The position numbers and the translations under genes were made by a program. A stretch of 64,000 bases of DNA, from contig JNVV01000072.1 in NCBI GenBank assembly GCA_000733355.1, positions 124,001 through 188,000 of the forward strand, written 5' to 3'. The number at the start of each line of letters is the position of its first letter. The stretch's first letter is position 1. The stretch is from Falciphora oryzae (lineage: Eukaryota > Ascomycota > Sordariomycetes > Magnaporthales > Magnaporthaceae). Positions 44,234 to 55,900 of this stretch are shown one piece after another. The notes under the pieces were generated by a model, which was not told the DNA's origin, made no database searches, and worked only from the letters and a program-made list of their open reading frames with translations.

Positions 44234-44815
44234 GGAGTATGGAAGAAGAGAGAGCGTTGAATCGGTCTCCTGATTTGTAATCCCCTACCGTTTTGGGCTT
44301 TTGAGCTCTCATGGGTATCGACTAATTAGCCGATGTGACCCGGAGTCTGCTCTCTATCTTGGTTATGGGCCGCTATCGCTTACCTGATAGAAATTATCGA
44401 CGACTAATCAATGCAGGCAGCAAGTGGGCCCCAAACTGAATAACTACCGACAGGTATCGGGGTATCGGGTATTGAGTGCTACCCAGTGTAGTAATGGGCG
44501 AATCCGAACCCAGTCCGGGAAAAGTCGACGGACACCGCAGTCGGTCAGCGCCATCTCCTCCGAAAGTCTTCGGAAGACATTCGACTGCAAACTCCACAAT
44601 TTCCTAGGCCATCATTTGGGGATGATGGCACAGATTTGGCGAGCCTCGAAAATCGTCTAATACCAGCAGTCCCTAGACTGAACTATAAAAAGGAGCCAGA
44701 GCTAGAATATCTTCGCTCTGGTCAAACAAGACGACAAGCACGGAGGAATCACCCAGATATACCGAGAAAAAGCAGCCTAGACTTGACTAGATCGCCAAAA
44801 AAACATACTGTTAGC
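44234..44815. promoter_or_regulatory. Upstream region of the HD-domain gene with TATA box
   Basis: TATAAAAA at 44684-44691 lies about 125 bp before the chosen ATG (44816). An open frame extends upstream of the ATG but the residues there look like leader, not protein. Confidence 0.5.
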
Positions 44816-45610
44816 ATGTTGGCCTCTCCCTTTCCACTGAGCCTTGGCTCGCTCAACATCACCATCCCGCACACTTCCCTCATCGAAGCGAGCTACAACT
44901 TTGCCAAGCAGCATACCCTCCCCTCAACGCTCGCCCACTGCATGCGCAACCTGGCCTTTGCCTTCCTGCTCATAAACCGCCTGCCCAACGTCGTCCCCGA
45001 GGCCATCGACACCGAGGTCATGGTCGTGTCGATCCTGCTCCACGACATGGGCTTAGCCAACACGACCATCGTCTCCAACGACACCCGCTTCGAGGTCGAC
45101 GGCGCCAACATCGCCCGCACCTTCGTCCAGGGCCACAACTCGTCGTCACCCTGGGACAAGCACCGCGTCCAGCTGATGTGGGACACCATTGCGCTGCACA
45201 CCATCCCCACAATCTCGCCCTACAAAGAGCCCGAGGTCGCGCTGTCGGCGATGGCCATCATCGCCGACTTCTACGGCCCCTACATGCCGCCGGGAGTCAC
45301 CGAGCCTGGTCAGCTGATCACCGTGGACGAGTATCTCGAGATCGCGCGCGCGTTCCCGCGGCCGGACTTCAAGGAGGGATTCATCGATAGGGGCTGCGCG
45401 CTCTGCCGGAACAAGAAGGAGACGACGTGGGATAACATAATGGGCGAGTACGGTGCCACGTTTGGACTCGACGGCAACGGGACTGGGAAGGAGGAGTTTG
45501 CGGCCGAGTTTGAGGTGCGGCGCAACGGCCTCCCGACCTTGCTGATGAGCCTCGATAGGCTCAAGCCGCTGGACAACATGGCAGTGGAGGGTCTGCCGGG
45601 TCGAACCTGA
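44816..45610 (+). CDS. HD-domain hydrolase, cyanamide hydratase-like
   Basis: A single exon of 264 codons. I chose the ATG at 44816 because a TATA box lies 125 bp upstream and the family-like sequence starts there. Residues 35-80 carry the HD-domain pattern: a first His in LAHCMRN (His41), then the His-Asp pair in LLHDMG (His76-Asp77), and a later ALHTIP segment with another candidate metal ligand. This fits the fungal cyanamide hydratase/HD phosphohydrolase-like family, metal-dependent enzymes of which only a few hydrate cyanamide to urea; many relatives have unknown substrates. There is no signal peptide. It lies 0.9 kb before the amino-acid permease gene on the same strand; a joint role is possible but not shown. 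Confidence 0.8.
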   Translation: MLASPFPLSLGSLNITIPHTSLIEASYNFAKQHTLPSTLAHCMRNLAFAFLLINRLPNVVPEAIDTEVMVVSILLHDMGLANTTIVSNDTRFEVDGANIARTFVQGHNSSSPWDKHRVQLMWDTIALHTIPTISPYKEPEVALSAMAIIADFYGPYMPPGVTEPGQLITVDEYLEIARAFPRPDFKEGFIDRGCALCRNKKETTWDNIMGEYGATFGLDGNGTGKEEFAAEFEVRRNGLPTLLMSLDRLKPLDNMAVEGLPGRT

Positions 45611-46476
45611 AGGGGTGGTTTGATGGGATCCTCTTGTGGTATCCTCGACCGCCGCATTTGACGCCAACAGAATTGCCAAAGCCCATCCGACTGGCACACC
45701 GAAAATCCAATGCGAAATAACTGGCACCGTGGAAATTGGACGTCCGTTTCGTTGGGAAGTGCGATGGATCTCGAAGTGGGTTGGGATAACTGCCGTTTTC
45801 GGCAATTCTACAAGGGAGTACTGGAAATATGGTGGAAATAGCAGTGAAGAATGAACAATTTCCAGCACATGCACGTGATCAGTTTCCATATTTGGCGCAC
45901 ATCAGTGATCGTCCAAACCGACCCCACGAGCTCGTGCAGCCCCACCAAGCGTCCGAGAGCTCGCCATCCAGGAAGCAATGACGCGAAAAGCACCGCTGAG
46001 GACTACGCGCGCAACAACCTGAAACAGTTGAGATTGCGCAATGCAGAGCGGGCCTGAGCAACAGCCCAAAATCCAACTGCCCCCTCTGATAAACAGGGCT
46101 TCCCCAGGATGTGAATTTGTCAGGCGCCGGCTCGTTTGGCCCCGACGGTGGAAACGTGATGGCACGCACCAGAGAGGCCCAGACGTCACGTCGCCATGGC
46201 TGTGGGCGAAGGTTGACAGCGCCGCGTGGGCGCCTTTCATGGCCGCTGCCATCCCCACCCCCTAACCCATCCCGACTACAGTGTTAAGTCTCGTTCCTAC
46301 AGACCGAGAGATCGGGGCGTTTGTTGGGGTGCATTTGCATCGGCGAACCCAATCTTCCTGTCCGAGCTTGACTTTCCTCAGGAGCAAAAGCCTGTCGCCC
46401 ACTAGTGCGAGCAGCCCCTTATATCCCCTCGCATTGTCCGGCAGCGGGCCTGTCTAACCATGCGGGGGAAGAGAAT
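45611..46476. promoter_or_regulatory. Upstream region of the permease gene
   Basis: No supported gene. An upstream ATG at 46459 is out of frame with the permease start at 46477 and overlaps it, so it could lower translation as an upstream open frame. Confidence 0.4.
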
Positions 46477-48308
46477 ATGCCCTACGAACGCCACACAGAC
46501 AACACCAAGATGAGCTACCATTCGAACCCAGAGCAGCAGCCACTGCTCCCTGCATCCTCAGCCTCTGACACGCCCGTGTCTGCCTCGACTCCGCGGCGCG
46601 GGTCCGTCTCGTCCAAGGCCTCTCTGACGTCGTCCAAGTCAACACTCATATCCGAGGGGGAGGCAGAGTCAACACTCTGCAATGGACCCCAGCCATCCCG
46701 CGCCGTCGAGGACGACGTGCTCCCCGAGGTCTCGCCCGTCGGCCGGACGCTGGGCCGGCGCAGCGCCTACGTGCTGGTGATATCGCGCGTCATCGGCAGC
46801 GGCATCTTCGCGACGCCCGGCGCCATCCTCCGGTCCGCCGGCAGCCCCGGCCTGGCGCTGTCGCTGTGGGTCGCGGGCGCCGTCGTCGCGGCGTGCGGCC
46901 TGTCGGTCGCGCTCGAGTACGGCTGCATGCTGCCGCGCTCGGGCGGCGACAAGGTCTACCTCGAGTTCACGTACCGCCACCCGCGCCTGCTCGCCACCAC
47001 CATATTTGCCGTTGTCGCTGTCTTCCTGGGCTTCTCGGCCAGCAACTGTGTCGTGTTTAGCCAGTACGTCCTGTTCGCGCTGGGCTGCGGCGACGATGCG
47101 AGCGATTTTCTGCGCAAGGGGCTTGCGGTGTCCCTCCTGGCGTCTGTGACGTTCGTCCACGGCGTCTTTCCGCGCTTCGGCGTGAGGCTGCAGAACTGGC
47201 TAGGGTGGATCAAGGTCGGCGTGGTCATCTTCATGATCCTCTGCGGGCTATACGTCGTCACCCTGCGGCCAGCCGGCTACACCCCGCGGGCGGGGTACAC
47301 ACTTAGCGATATTCCCGAACAGCGGACACTGAGCTGGGACGGCCTGTGGGAGGACACCAACTGGGATTGGGGCGCCATGGCGACGTCGCTCTTCAAGGTC
47401 TTCTACTCGTTCGCGGGGCTCGAGAACGCCAACAACGTGCTGAACGAGGTCAAAGACCCCGTCCGGACCCTGCGCTTCGTGACCCGCGCCGCCCTCGCCA
47501 CCGCCTGCGGCCTTTACCTGCTCATCAACGTCGCCTACCTCGCCGTCGTGCCCGTGGCCGAGATCAAGTCCAGCGGCGAGCTGATCGCGGCGCTCTTCTT
47601 CGAGCGCGTCTTCGGCCCGGGCATCGGCCGCGTCGCGTTACCGCTTGCGGTTGCGCTCTCCGCCGCGGGAAACGTGCTCGTCGTGGCCTTCGCCCTGGCG
47701 CGTGTCAAGCAGGAGGTCGCAAGACAGGGGCTGCTGCCCTTTTCGGGCGCGCTGTCGTCGACGCGACCGTTCGGCTCGCCGTTGGGTGGCCTGCTGCTCC
47801 TATTTGTGGCCTCGTTTCTCGTCATCGTGCTTCCGCCGTCGAAGCAGGTCTACTCCTTCATTCTCGAGGTCGAGGCCTACCCGGGCCAGTTCATGGCCTT
47901 CGCGCTGGCCTCGGGCCTGCTGTGGCTGCGACACAAGAGGCCGGACCTCAAGAGACCATTCAAGGCCTGGATTCCGGCCGTGGTGCTCAGGGCCGCGCTG
48001 GCTCTCGCGCTTATCGCGGCGCCGTTCTTTCCTCCAGCCGAGCCGCCTGCCGGCGGGCTGTGGTATGCCACGTATGCAATTGTCGGAGCATCTATGTACG
48101 TTCTCTTTACTCAACCACTACTCATACCGGGGCATTGCTGACATCCGGCCTTATTTCCAATGAATGCAGTCTGGCCTTTGGTGTTCTTTATTGGTATCTC
48201 TGGACGATAGTACTCCCGGGCTGTCGTGGGTATAGACTGGAGGAGAAGACGGAGGTCCTAGCCGACGGCATGACGATCACCACGCTGGCCCATGTCCCTC
48301 GAGATTAG
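46477..48308 (+). CDS. Amino-acid permease, APC superfamily, methionine permease (Mup1)-like
   Basis: Exons 46477-48095 and 48170-48308 are joined across a 74-bp intron (GTACGT...GCAG) and give 585 residues. The first ~95 residues are a hydrophilic Ser/Thr-rich cytoplasmic tail. The first membrane segment carries VIGSGIFATPG, the APC/LAT substrate-binding loop. About twelve hydrophobic segments follow, including FYSFAGLENANNVLNEVKDPVRTLR, which is typical of the fungal high-affinity methionine permease/LAT group. The second exon completes the last membrane helix (LAFGVLYWYLWTIVLP) and the C-terminal tail; without it the frame would stop early at 48141. It probably imports methionine or other amino acids at the plasma membrane; the exact substrate is inference from family. 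Confidence 0.9.
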
Positions 48309-49303
48309 TACTAGACATTCCCTGGACTTTGCAGGGTTATTTCTGTCTTGGTTACCTAGATTAGATACGGTATCTAAAACAACTAGCCAGAAGGCTACGG
48401 ACCCCAGAGAGCGGTTCTGGGAAGCCCTGCGCCAGGATCTTCTGGGAATCGTCTTAAGCCGCTATTCGCGTGCTGGCTTCGTCGTAAATAGGGATGAAGG
48501 TGGCATCAGTGCTAACCCAAGATCCTATTTGCACGAGGTCAACGTTATGGTAATGACGCCTTCTGATGGGCGCAAAATGCCATCCCACCGGTCAGCTGCG
48601 CTGACACGACGTGCACCGGAGCATTGAGTCCACAGGTGGTCATTAGTTGATATTTTCCAGCTTTCATCGGCGTCTAGAACGTAATCTCGCCGGTCTGCAC
48701 AGAACAACAAAGCCGGCAGAGCTCCGACACCTAGAGTTCATCGCCTGGTGGAGTCGATCCCAGATGTTCGGGGACCAGCAGATGAAGCGTCTCCCGGGCA
48801 AATTCTAGCGCCGCTGGACGGTTCGATTTCAAATGCCCGTCTCCGGGTGGGAAAGGACAACAGATGATCCCTGGCCGTTGTGGCACACCCTCCTACGACC
48901 TCACGGCATCGACCCTCGTCGCACGCAAACACGCAACTGGGCTCCTTGCCTTCCGATTGGGCCCCTGATTATCAATCGTCCAGCATCGACACTTTGTCCA
49001 GCCATTGCGTGATGCGGGGTCACGGCCAAGCCCCGGGGCATCACAGGGCGCGGATTACAAACTCAAGGGCGCAGATGTAAATCACGATTGCCGTCTTGAT
49101 GTAACTATAGCTACGCCGAAGGCCAAGATGCGGCTTGAGAGGGAATCAGGTTTTGGTATAAAAGGAAGCCATTTCCACAATCTTGAGGAGCTCACTTGGC
49201 CATGACAACAGTAGCAATATCAACTCATCAGAGCTCGATTTCCTTCATCGTTTCCGCATATTAACCCCGAAAGATTACGGGCTCAGTGAAGACTTCAACC
49301 GCA
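48309..49303. promoter_or_regulatory. Intergenic region; TATA box of the CmcJ/NvfI-like gene
   Basis: No supported gene across about 1 kb. TATAAAAG at 49157-49164 lies about 147 bp before the next ATG. Confidence 0.45.
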
Positions 49304-50315
49304 ATGGCCACCGCAGCAGTCCAGCTCCCCTCCTCGGCCCTGAACCAAGGCGCCGCCACCACCACAATCCACCAGCAGACCACCGCCCCCAAGCACCCGC
49401 AGAAGCGCGACGTGCACGCGACGCTCAACTACTACAAGCCCAACGCGGACGGGTCGCCGCCGCACCCGACCTACATCGACCGGCCCGAGACGTACGACCG
49501 GCCCGTCGAGCCGCACGACGTCCTGATCCGCGACGTGCGCGGCGACGAGGACAGGTACACGCTCGACGGCAACGGCTTCCAGTTCCACAAGCACGTCGCG
49601 ACCGAGAAGGAGTTTGTCGACGAGGACAAGATCAAGTCGAGCTACTACACCGAGACGGAGCAGCTGCTCAAGGACGTGTAAGTGTCGGCAAAAACAAAAC
49701 ATTCAGCGGAAGTAAAAAAAAAAGTGACTGACGTCAAGAAACAGCACCGGCGCCTCCCGCGTCTTCATCTTCGACCACACCATCCGCCGCGAAGCCCCCT
49801 CCCCGGCCCGCGGCGCGCAGCCCGCCACCAACCCCACCCCGACTACTCCTCCCCTCCGCGGTCCCGTGCAGCGCGTCCATATCGACCAGTCCTACAGCGC
49901 CTCGCTCAGCCGCGTGCCGCACCACCTGCCCGACGAGGCCGCGGCCCTCCTCCAGGGCCGCGTGCAGATCATCAACGTGTGGCGGCCCATCCGGCGCGTC
50001 GAGCGCGACCCGCTTGCTGTCGCCGAGGCGTCCAGCGTGCGCGAGGACGACCTGGTCCCGACGGGCCTGATCTACCCGCAGCGTAAAGGGGAGACTCTCC
50101 AGGTGCGGTACGACGAGGGCCACAGGTGGTTCTACAAGAGCGGCATGGAGCCCGACGAGGTGCTGCTCATCAAGTGCTTCGACTCCAAGGAGGACGGGCG
50201 CGCGAGGCGCGTGCCGCACACCGCCTTCGTCGACCCGGGAGCGGCCGCCGACGCCCCGCGCAGGGAGAGCCTCGAGGTTCGCGCGCTGGTGTTCCACCCT
50301 GAGGACAGGGACTGA
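49304..50315 (+). CDS. CmcJ/NvfI-family oxygenase-like protein
   Basis: Exons 49304-49677 and 49745-50315 are joined by a 67-bp intron (GTAAGT...ACAG) through a split Val codon, giving 314 residues. The sequence has the hallmarks of the fungal CmcJ/NvfI (also annotated AsaB or GA4 desaturase-like) family: HTIRR (about 136-140), RVHIDQSY with an H-X-D pair (His170, Asp172), RVQIINVWRPI, GHRWFY, LLIKCFDS and RRVPHTAF (His283). The H-X-D plus distal His arrangement fits Fe(II)/2-oxoglutarate-type metal binding, as known for NvfI. Members act in secondary metabolism, but no polyketide, peptide or terpene synthase lies in this window, so the pathway is unknown. No signal peptide. Confidence 0.87.
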
Positions 50316-50799
50316 AGAGGTGGTTGATGGGAGACGACTGTAGGGCAGGATGTTGATGTGGTAGTGCGTTAATATGGGATTTTCGATGTTCGACTAGATT
50401 GCCAGAATAAATTCCATAACTGCATTCCCAGATCGATCATGACTTTCATCATTATCCTTCGGAAGTCGTTGTTAATGAACGCTTGCTTCAGGCATCCTGC
50501 ACCAAGCAACAAGCAGACCCCGGGTCTTATCGGAGATAAATAACAATATTGAAATTTTATGTTTACATAAACTGCAGCGGAATAGGAGCGATGCAACCTG
50601 CAAAATCCTCCACTGAAGGATTATGTCGTGAAGCGCATCAACGAACCGGGAAAAACGCAATAATATACGGCAGGCCACAAGGGGCGGATCGGTGTAATTG
50701 GGTATGTGCAAGGATGGTGGATTTCATCACACAAAAAGAGAACCGTCACTCCTCCGGAGTGGCGACAAGCAAATTGGAAGGAAAGGTCAGCAAACGTCC
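50316..50799. other. Convergent 3' flanks, no gene seen
   Basis: AT-rich sequence between the oxygenase gene and the convergent GPCR gene; presumably both 3' untranslated regions. Confidence 0.5.
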
Positions 50800-52980
50800 C
50801 TACAAACTGATATCTAGATCTCCGCCACGCTGGACCCGGACATTATTGGTCCGGTTCGACGAGCGCGGACTCAAGTCGACATCGACGTTGCTCTGCTGTC
50901 TCGACGCGGCATGGCTCAGCGGACTCAGAGGAACACCGCCGCCGGGGCCTCCCAGATCATAGCGGTCGAAGGGGCCAGGCCCGTCGAGCGGACTCCTGGG
51001 CAGGCCTCCCGCACTGCTGCCCGGTATTGCGAGTGCGGGCCCGCCGACACCACGGCCGCCCGCAGCGCCGCCCTCGCTCTTGCCGGACCAGGGCATCGAC
51101 GCGACGAGGCGGCGGAGCCACGGCGTGCGGCGGCAGACGTCCTCCCACTCCTGGCGCAAGATCTTCCAGCTGGTCGAGAAGTAGATGACGGCGTTCCAGA
51201 CGCCCTGGAGCGGCAGCACGGCCGCGCTCGCCAGGTTGAGCGGGTAGCTGACCTTGTCCGGGTAGATGAGGTTGTACACCCGGTTGATACTGCTGGGCGT
51301 CCACGTCACGAGCACCGAGATGGCAAAGACGAACGAGGTGCGCAGGTACGCCAGCTTGACGGGGTCCAGGTGCCGCAGCTTGGCTTTGATGTGTCGCCCC
51401 GGGGCCCAGAGCCGCCGCAGCGCCGCCGCCGACGCCGGCTCGTCCTCCTTCTTCTTGCGCGGGCCGCAACCTGAGGAGATGACTGATGTGCTGTGGAAGT
51501 TTTGCGGGAGCGGCGACGCTGGCGTCTGCCGCGTAGGAATGCCCCCGCCATCCGACTCCCTCCTCACGCACCGGTCCGTGGGTGGGAAGGGAAAGTTGGG
51601 GATGCATGGACTCATTGGCTTGGCCGAGGAGCCGACGCAGGGCTCCACAGCTGGTGAAGATGGCTCGCCTCGCTCCTCGTCAAACAGGGGATGCATGTGT
51701 GCGCTACCCCACGGGTGGTAGCGGGGATCAGCCGGAGCCGGGCCACCGGGCGGCGTTGGCGGCGGCGAATCGGACTCTCCCGTGTGGCCGTCGCAGCATG
51801 GGTCCTTGCTGCTCGTCGTGACTTGGACCTCGGTGGTTACGGTGCCCCAGTAGCTGGCGTTGCTTGTGAGATTCTGAGAGTCATCACATTTGTTAGCTTG
51901 GTTTTGGTGTTCCTCCTCATCCGCCCCAGGAGCCGAGCCTCAATACCGAACGCCGGACCATGAAGAAAAATGAAGTGGTGTGTCAGGATTTGCAGGGACC
52001 GTGTGACCCTGGACGGGCCGAATGTGGCAAAGCGTTGCTAATAGGGTCGTCGGAATTCGGCACTCACCTTCTCGGCTGAATCGCGGACGTCGGATGCTGA
52101 ACTGTCCTTGACCTGGTTGCTGAGTGTCAAGTTCCGCAGCTGGTTACGCTGGTGGAAGACCTGATAGCCGACGGCAAAGTATATGACAGCCGACAGGGCG
52201 ATACAGAGCCAGATTGGCAGGTAGTAGGTGTAGATACGCAGGGAGCTCCATTCATGGTTGATCCAGCACCAAAGCTAAAAGACGCAGGTGGCGCCATGCG
52301 GTCTTGGTAAGCAGATTGCATATTATTCATGTTTTCCGCCAAGACGCAGCACGCGCCGGGCCAGAGGAAGACTTACAATCGAATCGCCGTACATAGGTCT
52401 TCCGTTGGGCCGGACCAGTAGACAAATGAATGCGGGAACGGCCGGCACTCCAAAGCAGATGGCGTTGTAGACCCAAAGTTGGCGCCGAAAGCTTGTCGGG
52501 TTGTGACCCCTGAAAAACACCATATAGACGTTTATCGCCATGGCGGCAGACCACCAGGGGTCGGCTTGCATAAACCTGTCGATATGGAAGGGTATATTAG
52601 CACCAGACCTAATATGTGTCAACTATTCCCCTTGCGCTGCCAGCTTGTCCCCTGTTGCTGGTCAAAACGCCCTGGCGCTAGACTCACATCTCGAAAAGAA
52701 ACGCCTGTGTCTGGCAGAGACCCGAGCCCTCGCCTTGCTCGATACCGTCCAGGGCGATGATGCTGGCAACGCTGGCGCCGATGTTGGCAATGGAGGCGAA
52801 GAGGATAAAGTGGTTGGGGATCGTCCGTATGCGCTTTGACCAGTAGAAGGTAACGAATATCAGAAAAACGCCGACCAGGGACAAAGCCCCTCCGGCCCGC
52901 TCCAGGGTCGCGAGAACATGGCGCTGCTCGACACTGAAGGCCATCTCTGTCGACAACGGCCCTGTCGTTGTGTCTGCCAT
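50800..52980 (-). CDS. G-protein-coupled receptor, fungal cAMP receptor-like (GPR-1 type)
   Basis: Four exons on the minus strand: 52980-52688, 52575-52377, 52274-52068 and 51873-50800. All three introns (112, 102 and 194 bp) have GT...AG ends and the phases fit, giving 590 residues. Hydrophobic segments are spread over all exons: GALSLVGVFLIFVTFYW (helix 1), HFILFASIANIGASVASII (2), one near AAMAINVYMVFF (3), one in exon 2 near FGVPAVPAFICLLV, IWLCIALSAVIYFAVGYQVF in exon 3, and two in exon 4 around SFVFAISVLVTWTPSSINRVYNL and LASAAVLPLQGVWNAVIYF. A long, poorly conserved third cytoplasmic loop and a Ser/Gly-rich tail fit the Dictyostelium cAR-like fungal receptors such as Neurospora GPR-1. 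The ligand is unknown. Confidence 0.87.
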
Positions 52981-55900
52981 GGTGTATATGCGGGGGGTGC
53001 GGCGTGGTGGTATGATATCGGGATTATATCTAGTGGCCCCTATGGGGAATGGCCCCTCTGGGGAAACCTGGTTTGGTGTGGGTTGCCAAGGGGGGCCGGG
53101 GTAAACAAAATGGAGAGGGAGGGTTGGTGGCGTGTAGGGCGCGACGGTTGGGTCCAGGAAAGAAGATGGAGGGTGTGATCGGCGAGAAATAGGGATGCGT
53201 AAAACGAGGGATGGCGTGCAGCACGCCGGGGCGGCTGAGAAGGAGTGCGTCGCTAGTCGTTGTCGAATCCGGTCAGGACAGGGAAGGCGGCCTGGTGTCT
53301 GATGGGAGTGGAGGGGCGGGTTCCCGATTGACCTCGTGTTATTACTCGGCCGCCAGGTTTCAGTTGCTGTCGAATTGCAACGGCTTCTGCGCAAAGGGCT
53401 GGGGGTCTAGACGACATGGTGGCGTCCTGGTAAGCGGGAGGCCCTTGTGGGTTTGCTGCCTGGTAACAACCAAAGGGGAGGGGAGGATGCCCTGTCTATC
53501 ACTCTCACCCGTAAGCTTTCGGGCGTCTTACCCACCCTTTCCCGCGCAGGAACCAGAAAGTCGAGCAGGTCGATGATTCGATGGTATACCGGGGCGGAAG
53601 ATTCGATCCTGGAAGCCTGCCCTGCACCCGTCTATTGATATCGTGGCTGCCTGTCTGCCCGAGGAATGCGAGGATGGGCTGCCTAAGGCGTCCTGGCCAT
53701 GCAGGTTTGGCTAGATACGGGCGTATTGTCGCTATGGAGGTGCAGCTTGGTGGCCTATTCGACAGCGCCAGAGACCTTGACGAGTAAATGATGACGACCT
53801 ATAGAGGAAATCCCCAGGGGCAAGCAGGGAGGGAGGGCAGCGCGGGGGTTGGCGAGACGCCCAAACGTGGCAGGCGAGGGGTGCTTCGGAAAGGCTGAAC
53901 CGTCGCCTTTCGCTGAGCGCCGATGTGCGTCGGGCGCGGCGTCGTGGGTGTGTAACACGAAGGGGTCGCGGGTGCAGCTCACTATGCTGTTATGGGCCTA
54001 TCCTCGGGACGCCAGCGGCGGGAAGCAATCCACTGTTATTTGTGGATAGCGGACCCGTCTTCCTTGGGCCGGTGGGCTTATCGCTCGCGCGCGTCGACGT
54101 CCCAGGCGGCGGAAACAGAAAACGGCAACAGGCGACCAAGGTTTCGACTTGAGCGGTCGGGGCTGTGGTGTCTTGTGTCCCGTTGGCGGCGCCGGTCGTT
54201 GGCCTCGAGTCGACTGCCGAGTTTGACGGAGGCGAGCTCTCGAGAGGACATTCATAAAATCCGGGCAGCGAGTTCCTTGTGTCTCGACAGGCCCAGCCTA
54301 CCATTCTGCCGCCCCTTTTCCTTGCACACGAGGCGGCAGCCAACGAGCGAGCGGCTGGGGAACGGGAGCTCCCTAGCTGGGGCAGGCAACCCGTCCCGTG
54401 CCCCCCAAGAAAATGTCGGGATGATTGAGAATTTTCTCGTGCGACCGCGTGTGTTGTTTCCTGCGTGGCCTATTGGACAGCTGGCACGCTGCATGCGGTC
54501 ACAGCATGTCTAGCCCCGGTTCCTGGCCCAGCAGATAGATGAGGTTATATGAAAAGGGAAGACAAGCAGAGCTGGACAGTCTGGTGGTCTTAGGCGAAGC
54601 TGACGACCGAAGCCCGGGGTATTTGGCCAGTTAAACTTGGTCTCGTTCGCCACCTTGATCATGGAGCCCAGGATGGCAGACCAGGGTGAGGGGCAAAGAC
54701 AGAGAGTAAACGAAGCGAGGAACCGCGCGGATGCCACATATGAAGCAAGCGGGCAGTCAGGCAAACAACTATGTAAGCATGAGAGAAGAAGGCAAGCATT
54801 CAGTAAGCAAGCACAGGCCTCTGGATGCCGGTTGGGGTAATGGTCCCCCTCCACTAGGTCGATCATATCCCCTACCGAGTGTCATAGATGCGGCGTGCGC
54901 AGACTATCGCCAGAAGTTTGTTCGACATGCGTCGGGTGGCGGTTCTGGGTCGGCCACAAACGGCAGCGGGGGCCCGACCGTGACGAGCACAGGGAGGGAG
55001 CTTGAACCACCCAGCACCAGGCCTAGACTCAACTGTCTGTCATCCTGCCGCCAGGTCCGGCCTACGCCTGCGCAAAAGATGATGGCTGGGAGGAGCCGAT
55101 GACGAAACAAAATACGAGGGGTTACAGGCGCGACGCGACTCGGCCGACTTTAAAGAATATTTGCTCCTGCATTCGGCACCCGAAAGCTCGGTTTGCGGTC
55201 GGCTAGGACCAAGATGTTCTTGCTTCTGACAGAGATTGCGGCGCATGCCCCGCAGCACGGAACGGGCCACTAGCCATCCCTTGAGCACGGGCCCTGGCCT
55301 CCTTCGAGGTCCAGAGAGCTCAAAGAGGAAGAGCAAGCGGGATAGGGGTGCTTCGTCAGGCTGCGTGATTGCCTGTCATCTTGTCATCTTGCGGTGTGAT
55401 GGGCTCTGCAGCATCAGCGACCACCCAAAAATGGAAATGGATGGTGGGTGTTATGGACGTAGGAGGCACACGGCCTGCGCGCCGCACACTGGCCGGAGAC
55501 AATAATCCGCTGTTGGGGGCTTCGTTGAAAGGATCAGACGCCAAAGGCGAATATGGAAAGGGGCGTCCGGCAAGATGCTTTTTATCGACTGCAAGCCGCC
55601 ATCTCGGCGCCAGCTCCGTCTCACCGCCCACGGCCTGCTTGGGTGGGTTTCCCGGGGTTGAAGGCTACGACTTTCCGGCCCGGACCACTAGGTACGGCTG
55701 GGAGCCCAGCATGCATCGCAGGGCGGGCGATGAATCAGGCTCGCAAATTGAAGAAGGCTCCTGAACAATGGGGATGCGACGCGTGAGCGCCCCTAGCCGC
55801 GCAGATGGTGCTGGGATGATCTCCTTCCCCGGATGACTGCATGTCCGCCGACCATCGAGGCTGCCCGCCCGAGAAAGTATTCGGGTACCGGCGTGCGACG

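Noticed and set aside
47346..48308. 320-codon frame overlapping the permease
   Set aside because: Shifted frame of the permease gene; Arg-rich with no hydrophobic segments. Only its last part coincides with the real second exon.
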